Below are positions 33,101 to 45,100 of a DNA stretch of 64,000 nt, piece after piece. Position 1 is the first letter of the stretch. Each line of letters starts with the position of its first letter. The stretch comes from Patiria pectinifera. Lineage: Eukaryota; Echinodermata; Asteroidea; Valvatida; Asterinidae. The stretch is from positions 7,512,465 to 7,576,464 of the forward strand of contig CM057149.1 in the NCBI GenBank assembly GCA_029964075.1. Direction: 5' to 3'. The position numbers and the translations under genes are program-made. The notes below the pieces were generated by a model. The model ran no database searches and was not told the DNA's origin. It saw only the letters and a program-made list of their open reading frames with translations.

Positions 33101-36100
33101 CTGTTGAAAAATTGAATTCATAAACAATGGCTTGTGTGTGAAAGTAAAAATCTACAAAATAGGTCAAAAGACGGGTGTTCATTTCGGGATGTTCAATTTA
33201 TCACAATATTAGAGCATAAAGAATCAGAAAAATGCTCATAGCTAGTAAGTCCGTCTAACTTGTGTCAGCCCAGCCTCCTCCTCCCAAAAAATATATTGAA
33301 ATAAATTTGTTTAATCCACATCTGGTTATGCTTAATATGAGGTGTTAATTAATTTTGTTATCAAATTGTGATCTTTTTAAACTATAAACTATATACGCAA
33401 TGTTTAATTCTGAAAGCGGAAGTTTTCTCTAGTTCGCCAGAGCGTTTGCCGAACACTGTCATGAAAAAAACTATGAGTCAATGATGTCGCAAAAAGTAAA
33501 ATGGAAGAGATTATCACATCGCATCATTAATTACATGTATCCAGGTTAGAATGAATCGCAGACAATTCGGAAAATTTCCATTTCATATTAACATCAACAC
33601 AAAACAAAGAAGCATGCACAGTAAATAAATCAAGGACACACAAATAGTCTAATGATTAACAAAAAATGACAGTTAGGTTCCTGTATTATCTTTCACAGAA
33701 CTAAGCATAAAACTAAATGCGGGAAATCACTGCTGCTGCACTCCAAATTGTGAGCTAAGTCTGCTTGCTTCAAATAGGTAGAAGTCAATCGCAATATACA
33801 GACTCGTGAAAAAAAATCGGCTTTGCCCTACATGATTATTTCATTTTCCCCAACAGCCCATTATTCATTAATTCATACATCAAATGAGTAAATTAGATGT
33901 GATATACATAGGGAGCGTTATTTAGCGTTGCTACATGGGGTCGCATACCTTAAATGGACACCCATAGACATCAACGATAATACGCGCACTTCCATTCATG
34001 TTTAATACCTACAACTCTCCAAGAGTTAAGACACCCATCAAATCAAAGGAATTAAAGTTTATTTCATCATCCTTAATTTTCTACTTAATTTTTGAGTGGT
34101 AATCCGATGACTTTAGGGAGGAAATTTTATCCAAAGATTATCACCCCAAAAGTAGTCACCGTACGCGGCCCATCGCCATTAAAAAAAACCCGAAGCCTGC
34201 GCTCCATTGCAGAAAAAAGCAATTCTAGGATCCCTTTCCATGATCGGAATTTTACAGAAATTCGAGCTCGCAGTCTTGTGCACGGCTTTAACCGATATAG
34301 CTTATAGAGCTCCAAGTTTATGGCCCATAAAATGCTCTAATAACAAAAATTTAGGGCATTCGAAATTGTGATTTTGCCCGTGTAAGTAATTTTGGGCCTG
34401 TTTACCAGTCTGCACCCATAGAGGAACAAATTACAAGACTTTAATCACTATAAATAGCGCCCTCATATTGTGTCCACCATATACTGCCATGCAATGGCCT
34501 ACAGTAGCTTGTGGAACTGGAAATTCTTCCATGTTAATACCACCCTCGTCCTGCCCCTTCACCCTAAAAATACATTAATACTTAATCTCAGATATCAAAC
34601 TACTTTATTGTATCGAACCAGATTATATTTACCTGGTCCTTCCAACGGCAAGTTGTAAGTGATATTAACTCCACTTGAACCAACAATAATAGGGTTCTGG
34701 CTGCCGCTGATTGTGCCGATGCTTCCTATAATGCTGGCTCCACCTCTCTGTAGGTAATCTACATTCAAAAGCAAGTATTAAAGTATTCTTCAACTCAATT
34801 CAATTCAATAATGGTTTATCAAAACATGCTTAAAACTGAATTGTACATGTGAACTTCATATCTGATAAAAAAAAAACAATCAACGTAATATAATTACAAA
34901 CAGAATATATTAAACTACAATGTCCCCTGTGGATTTGTGACATCAAATTTGTTATACATTCATGTTTGCGTGAAGCCTGATTTAATAACCCTTACTAGAT
35001 TGTTTGACTGGACCTAATACTCAATATAATACGTATCAACAATGGAATGACTTGTACAAACCCTAATACTTGGTAAATATTGGCCATTTATTTTTTCTAC
35101 TATGTTCTCATGTACTTAATTGATTGTGTATAAAGGTGAGAATTTCACAATATTAAGGGTCGTGTTAGGTTTCTTCACACCACCAAAATTAACAATGGCC
35201 ATAAGTCATTGAAATTTATAAGTTCACTTCTCACAATCTATATGCTGTGGTGATTGTGCATTGCAATCATCAACCTTATAACTTACAAGTATATGCTAAA
35301 TTACCTTGCACTTGCTCTGGAGACAGATTATCCTTGTGAAGTCGGTCAGGTCCAGGTTTTTCTTCCGCAGATGATGTCATCATCTTTGCTTGAGAGCTCT
35401 GTTCTCCTGCTTCAAGTGTTGACTGTATTTTTGGATCAGGCCTGCACAGATCGTCATCCCGCCCCTGCGTCATTCTCGGATGCTCAGGTGATGTAAGCAT
35501 ACTTTGTTGGATGTTCTGTTCACTGATCCCTGCCACTTTTTGCTTTATATCCTGCTGAGAAAGCTGTGCATGATGACTTGCTTGCTCCTGCTCAGCTCCC
35601 CGGTTCTCACGTGTTGCTATTTCTTGATGAGAACTCAGCTCATGTCCGCGTTGCCCAGGTGATGCTTCTCTCACTTGTTGAATGCCCCACTCTCCGACTC
35701 CTGGCTCCCGCTGAGGTCTGTCCGTCTCAATAATCTGCTCCTGCCTTACTGCGTGTCTCTCAGGTACTGTTAGACCTTGTTGGAAGCTCTGTTTGACGAG
35801 TTCTTGTTTCGACTTTTGGCTTCTTGCTTCTTTATTTTTGAGCTCTGGTGGTCTGTCTGGACCATCATCTTGCTTACATCTCAGTGTTGGATGCTCAGGT
35901 GATGTCAATGTCTGTAGCTGGGAACTTCGAGTCATTTCCTTCTGATGTCTTCCTAAATCATCTGCTTTAAATCTGTCTGGGCCATTAACTTTCTCCTGTT
36001 CCATACTTTGTGTTTCAGATGATGATATATCTTTGAGATTGTCTTTTTTCTCAGTTTTCTGATCTTTTGGTCTCTGTTGTTCAAGTGCAGTTCCCTTTCC

Positions 36101-39100
36101 TTGTTGCAGGTTCAATTCCATGACACCTGCAACGTTCTGATCCTCTCGCTGGAGTATGTCAAGATCAAGAACCTGAGAATCTCCATCCTCAGGATTTTTC
36201 CGTTTCCTTCTTGTCCTCCTCCTCCTCCTCCCTGTGTGTAAAGAATATAATCATTTTGTTTTTACACAATCAGATAACCATGTTTTTGTTTCTTGAGCTG
36301 GGTATTTGACTCCACAAACAGACATTGGCCATTATAGAATTCACATTTAAAACCACACACATATTTGTATTAGACTGTACCTCTTGATCGGCTGGCTGAT
36401 GAGGCAGTGATTGATGCTGAGACAGGTGAACTTCCTATGTCAGCTTGCTGTCTATCGCTTGCAACAGTCTTTTCCTGTGATTCTTCAGCTTCACTGCCAG
36501 CCGTTTCTTGTCTTTCTCTCTTTGTTCTTGACTCAGCAACTGAGGTATAAAAAAAATAAAAATTGAAAGAGATCAATTGAAATAGTGGTTTATGGACGAT
36601 TCAGACTCGGTGAAAGATACTATGGCTGATGCAGCAAATCCCCATGTGGGCATGAAAAATATGTTAAGGATAGAGAGTTACCGGTCTCTGACGAGGCACT
36701 TGCGGCAGTACCAATGGTTGCCGATTGGCAGGAATTTCCTGGATCACGTAAGATCTGTTGCTTTGTCTCACCCAGGCTCTTCGTATTGGTTTCAGCCTCA
36801 GATGGTGATTTCTTGGCAGCCGTTCTTTTCCCCTGTTGTATTCTCTTGGAATTGATGTCTTTCCTTGGCTTTTCTTGTTCCTTTGTTTGTGTTTCCCCTG
36901 ATTGACGGACAGCGGGTTCCTTAGCTGCCGTTGAGGTGGAAGATTCCTCCGAGTTATCCGAGTTTTCTTCTCTTTCACTGCTTGTCCTTGTTTTTGTAGC
37001 TTTTCTTTTTCCCTTTTGTATTATCCCTGAATCCTTGTCTTTCCTTGGTTGTTCTAGTTTATCTTCTCGTGCTTGCCCTGATGGGTGACCAGCGGGTGCC
37101 TTAACTCCTGAGGAGATGAAAGAATCCTCTGAGTTATCTTCACCAACAAGGCTTGTCCTTGTCTTGGTAGCCTTTCTTTCTCCCTGCTGTTTACTTCCTG
37201 AATCATTGTCTTTTCTTGGCTGTTGTAGTTTCTGTTCTTCTGTTTCCCCTGATAGATGGCTAGCGCCTGCCTTAACTGTTGAGGAGATGGAAGAATCCTC
37301 CGAGTTACCCACATTTTCTTCACCACCATGGCTTGTCCCTGTCACAGTACCTTTTTTGTCTCCGTTCTGTCTCCTTCCTGAATCATTGTCTTTCCATGAC
37401 TGTTCTAGGCTCTGTTCTTGTGTTTCTTCTGATGGGTGATCTGCAGGTGCCTTAACTGCTGAGGAGATGGAAGATTCCTCTAAATTGTTCACGTTTTCTT
37501 CACCACCAAGGCTTGTCTTTGTCTCAGCAGCTTTTGTTTTACTATTTTGTATCCTTCCTGAATTGTTTTTCCTTGGCTTTTTTAGTTTCTGTGTTTGTGT
37601 TTCCCCTGATGGATGACCAGCGGCTGCCTTAACTGCTGAGGGGATGGAAGAATTCTCCGAGTTATCTTCATCGCCAAGGCTTGTCCTGGTTTTGATAGCT
37701 TTTCTTTTTCCCTTATGCCTCCTCCGTGAATTATTGTCTTTTCTTGGCTGTTCTGGTTTCTGTTGAACTTGTGTTTCCCCTGATGGTTGACCAGCGGATG
37801 CCTTAACTGATGAGGAGATGGAAGAATCCTCTGAGTTATATTCATCGACAAGGCTTGTCCCTGTCTTAGTAGCTTTTCTTTTTTCCTCATAACTCCTCCC
37901 TGAATAGTTGTCTTTCCATGGCTGTTCTAGATTCTGTTCTGGTGTTTCTCCTGATGGGTTACCAGCGGATGCCTTAACTGCTGAGGAGATGGAAGAATCC
38001 TCTGAGTCATCTTCACCACCAAGGGTTGTCCATGTCTTGGTAGCTTTTACTTTTTGTCTCTTCCCTGAATCATTGTCTTTCCTTGGTTGTTCTGGTTTAC
38101 GTTCGTGTGTTTCCCCTGACGGGTGACCAGTGGGGGTCTTAACTGCTGAAGAGCTGGAAGAGTGCTCCGAGTTCTCATCGTTTTCTTCACCGCCAGGACC
38201 TGTCCTCTTCGTAGCTTTCCTTTTTCCCCTCCGTCTCCTTCGTGAATCATTTTTTTTCTTTGGCTGTTCTAGTTTCTCCTCTTGTGTTTGCACTGATGGG
38301 TTGCCAGTCGGTGCCTTAACTGCTGAGGAGATGGAACAAACATCTGAGTGATCCACGTTTTCTGCACCGCCTTGGCTTGTCCTTCTTTGGGTAGCTTTTC
38401 GTTTTCCCTTTTGTCTCCGCCCCTTTTGTCTCCTCCCAGATTCACTGTCCGTCCTTTCTCGTGAATCTCCTGAAGGTATAAACACAGGTATATCAAAATT
38501 GGCTCACATGAATCAGACAGTTATATTATTTATCAAAAATAAGAATGTCACAAGAAGTTGAGTGATTCTATTATCATGGCATTGTCTACTAGTACGAGGT
38601 TAGAGAATCACTTTGTCATTTTCTTGTTGATTTTGTCACTATGAAAGTCTTGTTAAACTAACCCACAATCTAGCTGACTCTTTATGTCTGACAAAAGTGA
38701 CTCTCAACGCCTACAGAGGTAACCATTTTTAGGGCTAAAATGACCTGCTTAATTAGGTTCAACAACTCCACATATGCATTGAGACACTATACTCAAAAGT
38801 TTGAGCACTTACACATAGCCTGCTCATTAGCTCAACCCATGAACTTGAAACTTGGTTAATCACAAAAACCCTGAAGGCCAGCTCATACTCTGCACGAAAG
38901 CAGATGCAAACTTAAACGAGAACTTGTGACGTCATAACAAGTTTACAAACTGCAAATTCGCAAATCTTGCGCAAAATTCAAATTGAGCAAACTACGCTGT
39001 GAACATTTCGTTTCGTGACGCAACTAAATTTGCATCTGCACTAGCTTAATCTCTGCGTATAAACTTTACCTGCTGATTTCTGTTCATCATCAGCTCCACC

Positions 39101-42100
39101 CATCAACCCAGACACTAAGCGTAGCTCTATGTTGGTGTCTTGCTGAATTCCAAGTTCTTTGAGGGACATTCTACCCTTGAGCTAACATATAGGGGATGAA
39201 AAAAATTAAAAATCTGTCAAGATAACAACTATTTAATGATGAAATACTGAAAAAAGTGAATATGTAGGAAGCTGTGGTTGATTACTTACTGTGAAGATGA
39301 TTGAAAATAGGGAAATTGGATAAATTTACTTGAAACAGCTTTTACATGACTGTGCCATACCTCATGGTTTCTCCTTGTATATAGACGTTGTTTCTTTGGT
39401 TCAATTCCCATTTTGTCTTGTAGTAATCCTTTCAATGCTGAGATAGTAGTGGACGGATGCAGTTGTAGACATACAGGTGATCTCAAAGAACTAATCACAA
39501 ACAGCTGGATTTGGGATTCTTTTTTCTCTTCAGCAGATGGTTTCTTGTCAGCATTTGTTTGTTTCCTTGTCTTCTTTCTCCCTAAAGGTAAAAAAACAAG
39601 AAGTATGTCGTTTTCTTTGACCTATTTGCACGATTTGGCTTCAAATGAAAATTTATTGAATAAAATATTCAATTGACCATCAACGTTCACAAAGTTAACC
39701 ATCTGTCGAGGACATAACTAAAGATCAGTAATTGTGTGAATCAGAAGTGCTAATAATTGAGGTGAAAGTCCTTAAACAGAATATCAATTGATATTTCGTG
39801 AATGGACACTTGCAATCACAAAAAGAATGGTTAAACATAATGACAATGAAACATTTTGATTGATCACTTCCTATTTCGTTGTACGTGTCAATTAGTACTA
39901 ACAAAATAGTTTTAACACATGCATATTCATAGTCTTCATGGGGGAAAATCATATAAAAAAATAGAATTGACTACTGTATCAGCTGCTACATCAGATTTGA
40001 ACAGATGTATAAGACACCTGCACTATTTAGCAGGAGGTCGTGGGTTCGAGTCCCACGAGTGAGCTTGTGAACTTTGTTTGTTTGGTTTTTTTTTTAGGGG
40101 GAAGCAGCTTTTGGACAGCATTAAGTATACAATACTTGTGAAAATATATCAGTGAATGGCAAATTCCATTATTGGAACAGAGAATTTACCTTTTAATTGG
40201 TTGTTTGTCTTAGCAGTGGTCTTGGCTGATGAGGAGACGGTGGAATTCCTTGAGTTGACCAACTTATCTTCAGCTTGATCACCTTTGCTTGTTTTTTCGA
40301 TGGCTTCTTCTTTTGATGAGGATTCCTTGGCAACATTTCGGCCTTTCCTTCTCTTGCCTGAATTGTTCTTAGTCTTGCCTCTTCTGTGTAACTTCCCTGC
40401 AGGTAAACAAACATATAAAGGGCTGTAGCTATATTCTTCAGCAAGCGAAAAGGCATACCTGCATTCACATCGTCTTTGATTTCGACAAAAAGCTAAACTT
40501 TAAAATCTACATCAAAATACCGAGATTTACCGGGTTTTCTTGTCAAGGTGTAAGACTCCCCAAAGGCATTCGAAGGATCTCGCTTTTCGTCATCTGAGGA
40601 AGTTTGTTTTTCAGCCTCATGAAATAAGACTTTTTGTCTCGCCTTCCCCTGTCGTCTTCTTCTCGTCCTCTTTCTCCCTATAAAAAAAAGTAATGTTCAT
40701 CAGCTACCGGGTTTACAAATCATGAACTGACATGCAAAGTTGCTTTGCCATTGTGCCAGCCTTTCGTCCATGTAGCTATCTGACTGACTCAGAATGACTG
40801 ACTCTGACTTATGAGCCAGGCATTACTAAACCATAACGCCAATGAAAGGGCTACAGCTGGCCCATTGAAAATTCTTGGAAGGGACTCTCGCAATCGTAAA
40901 ATGAGTGGTTTAAACATAATGACAACCATACAGTTTGATTAATCACTTCCCATTTGGTTGTATACATCAGATTTGAACTGATGTAAGGCACCTGCACTAG
41001 AAAGCAGGATGTCATTGGTTCGAGTCCCACCTGAGTGAGATGGTGAATACTTATTGTTGCAAGTTCTCAAGCAGCATATAGTATGCCAGTGAATAGCAAA
41101 ACCCATTATTAAATAGAGAATTTACCTTTTGATTGGTTGTTTCTCTTAGCAGTGGTCTTGGCTGATGAGGAGGCGTTGGAATCCCTTGAGTTGACCAACT
41201 TATTTTCAGCTTGATCATCTTTGCTTGTTTTATAGATGGTTTCTTCTTCGGATGAGAATTTCATGGCAATTTTTGTGCCTTTTCTTGTCTTTCGTGAGTT
41301 TTTGTTGGTCTTGCCTCTACTTCGTATTTTCCCTGTGGGTAAATACAAATATAAAAGGACTGCAGCTGTTGCGTCTTCTTAAGCAAACAAAAAGGCATAC
41401 CTTCATTCACAACAGCTTTGATTGTGATCCCTAAAAAGTAAGAAAGTACATCACAATACTGAGATTTACCAGGTTTTCCTGCTGAGGTGTCAGACTTCCC
41501 CAAGTCATTCAAGTGATCTTGCTTTTCATCATCTGAGGCAGTTTGTCTTTCAGCTTCATCTAATAACGGGTTTCGTCTCGCTTTCCCTTGTCGTCGTCTT
41601 CTTGTCCTCTTTCTCCCTGTAAGAAAAAAAGGTAATATTTATCAGCAACCAAATTAACAAGTCCATTTTTATTGGTCCCAGTGCGCCAGCCTAGAGTCTT
41701 CTTAAAATGTGTACCTATCTGACTGACTGACATATCGACACTTGTGAGCCAGGCAGTGCTACATCATTATGCTACTGAATGGGCTTAATCTGGCCCATTG
41801 TGTAGACCACAAGCATAAAAAGACTTCCGGTACATAGCTATTATAAATCAATTGAATATAACTGTTTTCATCTTGTACCTGCTTTAAATGGCTTTTCTTT
41901 CTTTTTTCCAAAATAATACTCAAAGAGTGCAGACAAAGGAGTACACGCCTGAAGATTAAGCATAGATTTCAGTGTATAATCAAAATCCTAGCTAGGATTT
42001 TACCAAGCTTTGCTGCTGAAGTTGAAGAATTCCCAGAGTCATTGGAGTGTTCTTGCTCTGCGACAGCTGAGGATGTTGGTCTATTGGTGTCATTTTTAGA

Positions 42101-45100
42101 TGAGGAAGTGACTTGAATCATGCGAGGAGAACAAATGCTCAGGATGACATGGATTGTGATCAGTGGGAGGCATAGAATCCACAGAAACAAGTCGAGTTTG
42201 TCGAAATTTGTGGCTGAGCCACCTGCAATTGAAGAGTCATCTTGATCTAAGGTGGTTGATATTTTTCCTTCTTCACATGATGGTTCCTTTTCGACATGAT
42301 TTTGTCTTCGTCGCCTTCTTCTCTTCTTTCTCCCTAAAAATTGTATATACCATTGATCAATTTAAATAACTTTTTTCTTATATTTTTTAGTAACCGAAGT
42401 CCGAGAATTGGAAGTCTTTGGTGTTGTAGGATTCGAGTCCATGACTTACACTTGGGCCCATCTCGAGTTGCAATTTCAGTGGCTATGACTTGACTTGAGA
42501 CATATCCACAAAAGATTTGGACTCGGACTTGACTATCATTACTTGGATTTACTCAATTGAACTCGAATTCTTATGTGAATTGAATAACTCAGACTGGAAC
42601 CACTCGAGTCAAGACTCAGACTTTGATTCGAGTCCAATGTCAGTACAATACTGGTACCAAATGAGTAGAATTGTACCTGTTGATTGGTCGCCTGCGGTTG
42701 TAGGGGAATCCCCTGACTCGTCGGTTGACCTCACTTGAAATTCCTCATCAGAGTCACTTTGCCTAATCATTTTCTTTGTAGATGTAGATTTCTTCCCAGA
42801 TTTCTTTTGCCTTCTTTTTGTCTTCTTTCTCTCTAGAATATCACAAGGTCATGAGGCAGCAAGTTAATCAGCGCTACTAAATCATGCAAAACATGTAAGT
42901 TTATGTTTGTGAAGATATCGGTGGCTCCCTTGTACACTTCGTACGACAGGAAGAATCCTTTTACTGTCGAACATGTATTAGCTTCCCCCTCCAGAAGATG
43001 AGGCCCCTAAATTCCCCCTTAAAAATTGTTACACCACTCTGACCCCGACCCCTGGCGACAAAGCCTGCACTTCCCTCCCCTCACCTCTATATCTAAACTC
43101 CTACCTGCTGTTTTCTGATTGTCATCTCCTCCCATCAACCCAGACACTAGACGCAACTCTATGTTGGTGTCTTGCTCAATCCCATAATTCGCTAGGGAGA
43201 GGTCATCACCGAGCTGTGGACAACAAATAGAAACTTGCTTAAGGCTTGAATTAATATATGTATCACTTGAAACAAAATCCTGTCATGCCTTTTCAACAGA
43301 AGGAAGACATAAAATTTGAAATTGGGTATTGCATCTTTATCAGTGTCTAGACCCCACAAGACAATCACAAGACCTCCAGTCTCAACTCAAGTCACAAACT
43401 ATTCGAAAAAATTGCAACAAAGGCATTTTTTGTCATTGTTCATGCCGTGTTACTTGTGGCTTGTCTTGTGCTTTGTCTACAATTGGTTTTGTGTCTGGTC
43501 TTGTGAAGGTCTCGACTACAACACTGATCTTCACAGATGAAGATCCAATCTTCCATGAACTTGAATGTAACATCAACATGAATATCATCATTATTTACCT
43601 CATGGTTTTTCCTTGTAAACAGATGTTGTCTCTCTGGTTCAATCCCCACTTTGTCTTGTAGTAATCCTTTCAACGCTGAGATAGTAGTGGACGGATGTAG
43701 TTGCAGACAGACTGGTGATGTCAAGGAACTATTCACAAACAGCTGAATCTGTCGTTTCTGGCACGGTTTGGAACTATAGGGGAAGAAATTAAAAATATGG
43801 CAAGTTTGAAAAAAAAATGCTCTGAGGAAGTCCTTGCTAAGGATGGAATATCAGGTCACTCAAGTTGTTTTTAAGATTGAAAAAAAAATAGTCCTGAAAT
43901 CATAGAATAATTATTGCTTTAAGGATTAATCCACTTAGACATGTACTGCATTGTATCACACTGTATTTATTTCCTGAAGAATCAATAAAACCATAGAGGA
44001 CTTGGGCAGTTACAGGCGGTACAGAGATGGGTTAAGTATAGAGTTCAGTAAATGTATCAATAAAATCTTAAAACAATTTTAAGCAACAGAATGAAAAGGG
44101 CAGGACCATGACTTGTATAATTCGAAAAAGTTTGAAGAGGACTATCACATAAATTTCCTGTAATTGCTTCACAAACTTTTAAGATCTTGCATTCTTTTGA
44201 TGCTCTTCAAAAACGGTCATCAAAATGAAAGTTAATTTTCACTTACTACATTAACATACTTTAACATAAAGTTTTTTAACTTTTAAATATTTAATGGTTC
44301 TACCAAAAACTTAAAAAATGAGATACAATTAAACCTTAATTTAATCAATCCAAATCAAAGTTTTCTTGCACCATTCAGCAAGCAAGCATGTGTTCAAGAT
44401 GAACAAAATTCACAACCATGTTATAAAAAAACTTTGAACAAAATTAACATAAAAAAAGCTTTTAAATGTTTACTCTACCTGCATTCTTGATCCTCTGTGG
44501 AAGTTTTTGAAACAACAGCCTTGGGTGGAATGGATTCATGGCAGGACCTGGCAGCTAACAGCACTGATTGGAACGCCTCTTTTTTGGACTTGCGGACTTT
44601 CTTCTTTCTCGTGACCATCTTGGCCAGCGAGTGATCATTGATGTGCCGAGCAGCTCTCTTGGCATCCTCCAAGTCAGAAAGGCTCCTCAAAGGTTGCAAC
44701 CAAAAATCCCCCTGGATATTGATAAAGTTATGACACATTTGAAATTAAAGGATAGTCACAATTTTTTTTAATGATTTGTCAAATAAAACAGGAGGGCTTT
44801 ACTGAAATGCACCTCCATCGGAGTAACACACTACCACATCTAATATTTGAGAATGGGTGTGATAGCAAACAAGGAATATCAAACATGTAACATCCTCCCT
44901 CCTCTCCCCTCCCCTCGCCACGCCACGCCCCTCCCCAACCCCACCCCAATCCACGAATTATACATGTCCATACAATTGATGACGATACAATCGTTTAAAA
45001 AATAATTCCATGTGGTTATTCGAAAGGAAAAAATTAAACAAATGTTTCCATAAATGAGGCAAACTTAATTTTAACTATAGCCTTGACAAAGTAAAGTCAA

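Noticed and set aside
32900-33182. Upstream extension of the unit C NACHT frame starting MNTRLLTYFVDFYF
   Set aside because: The frame runs back through the polypyrimidine tract and AG at 33102-33101 into intron 16. Unit B lacks an equivalent in-frame start, so it is read-through, not a real N-terminus.
40021-40065. Functional tRNA gene on the + strand
   Set aside because: Good T-arm and anticodon-like hairpin, but an 8-base loop and no pairing acceptor stem.
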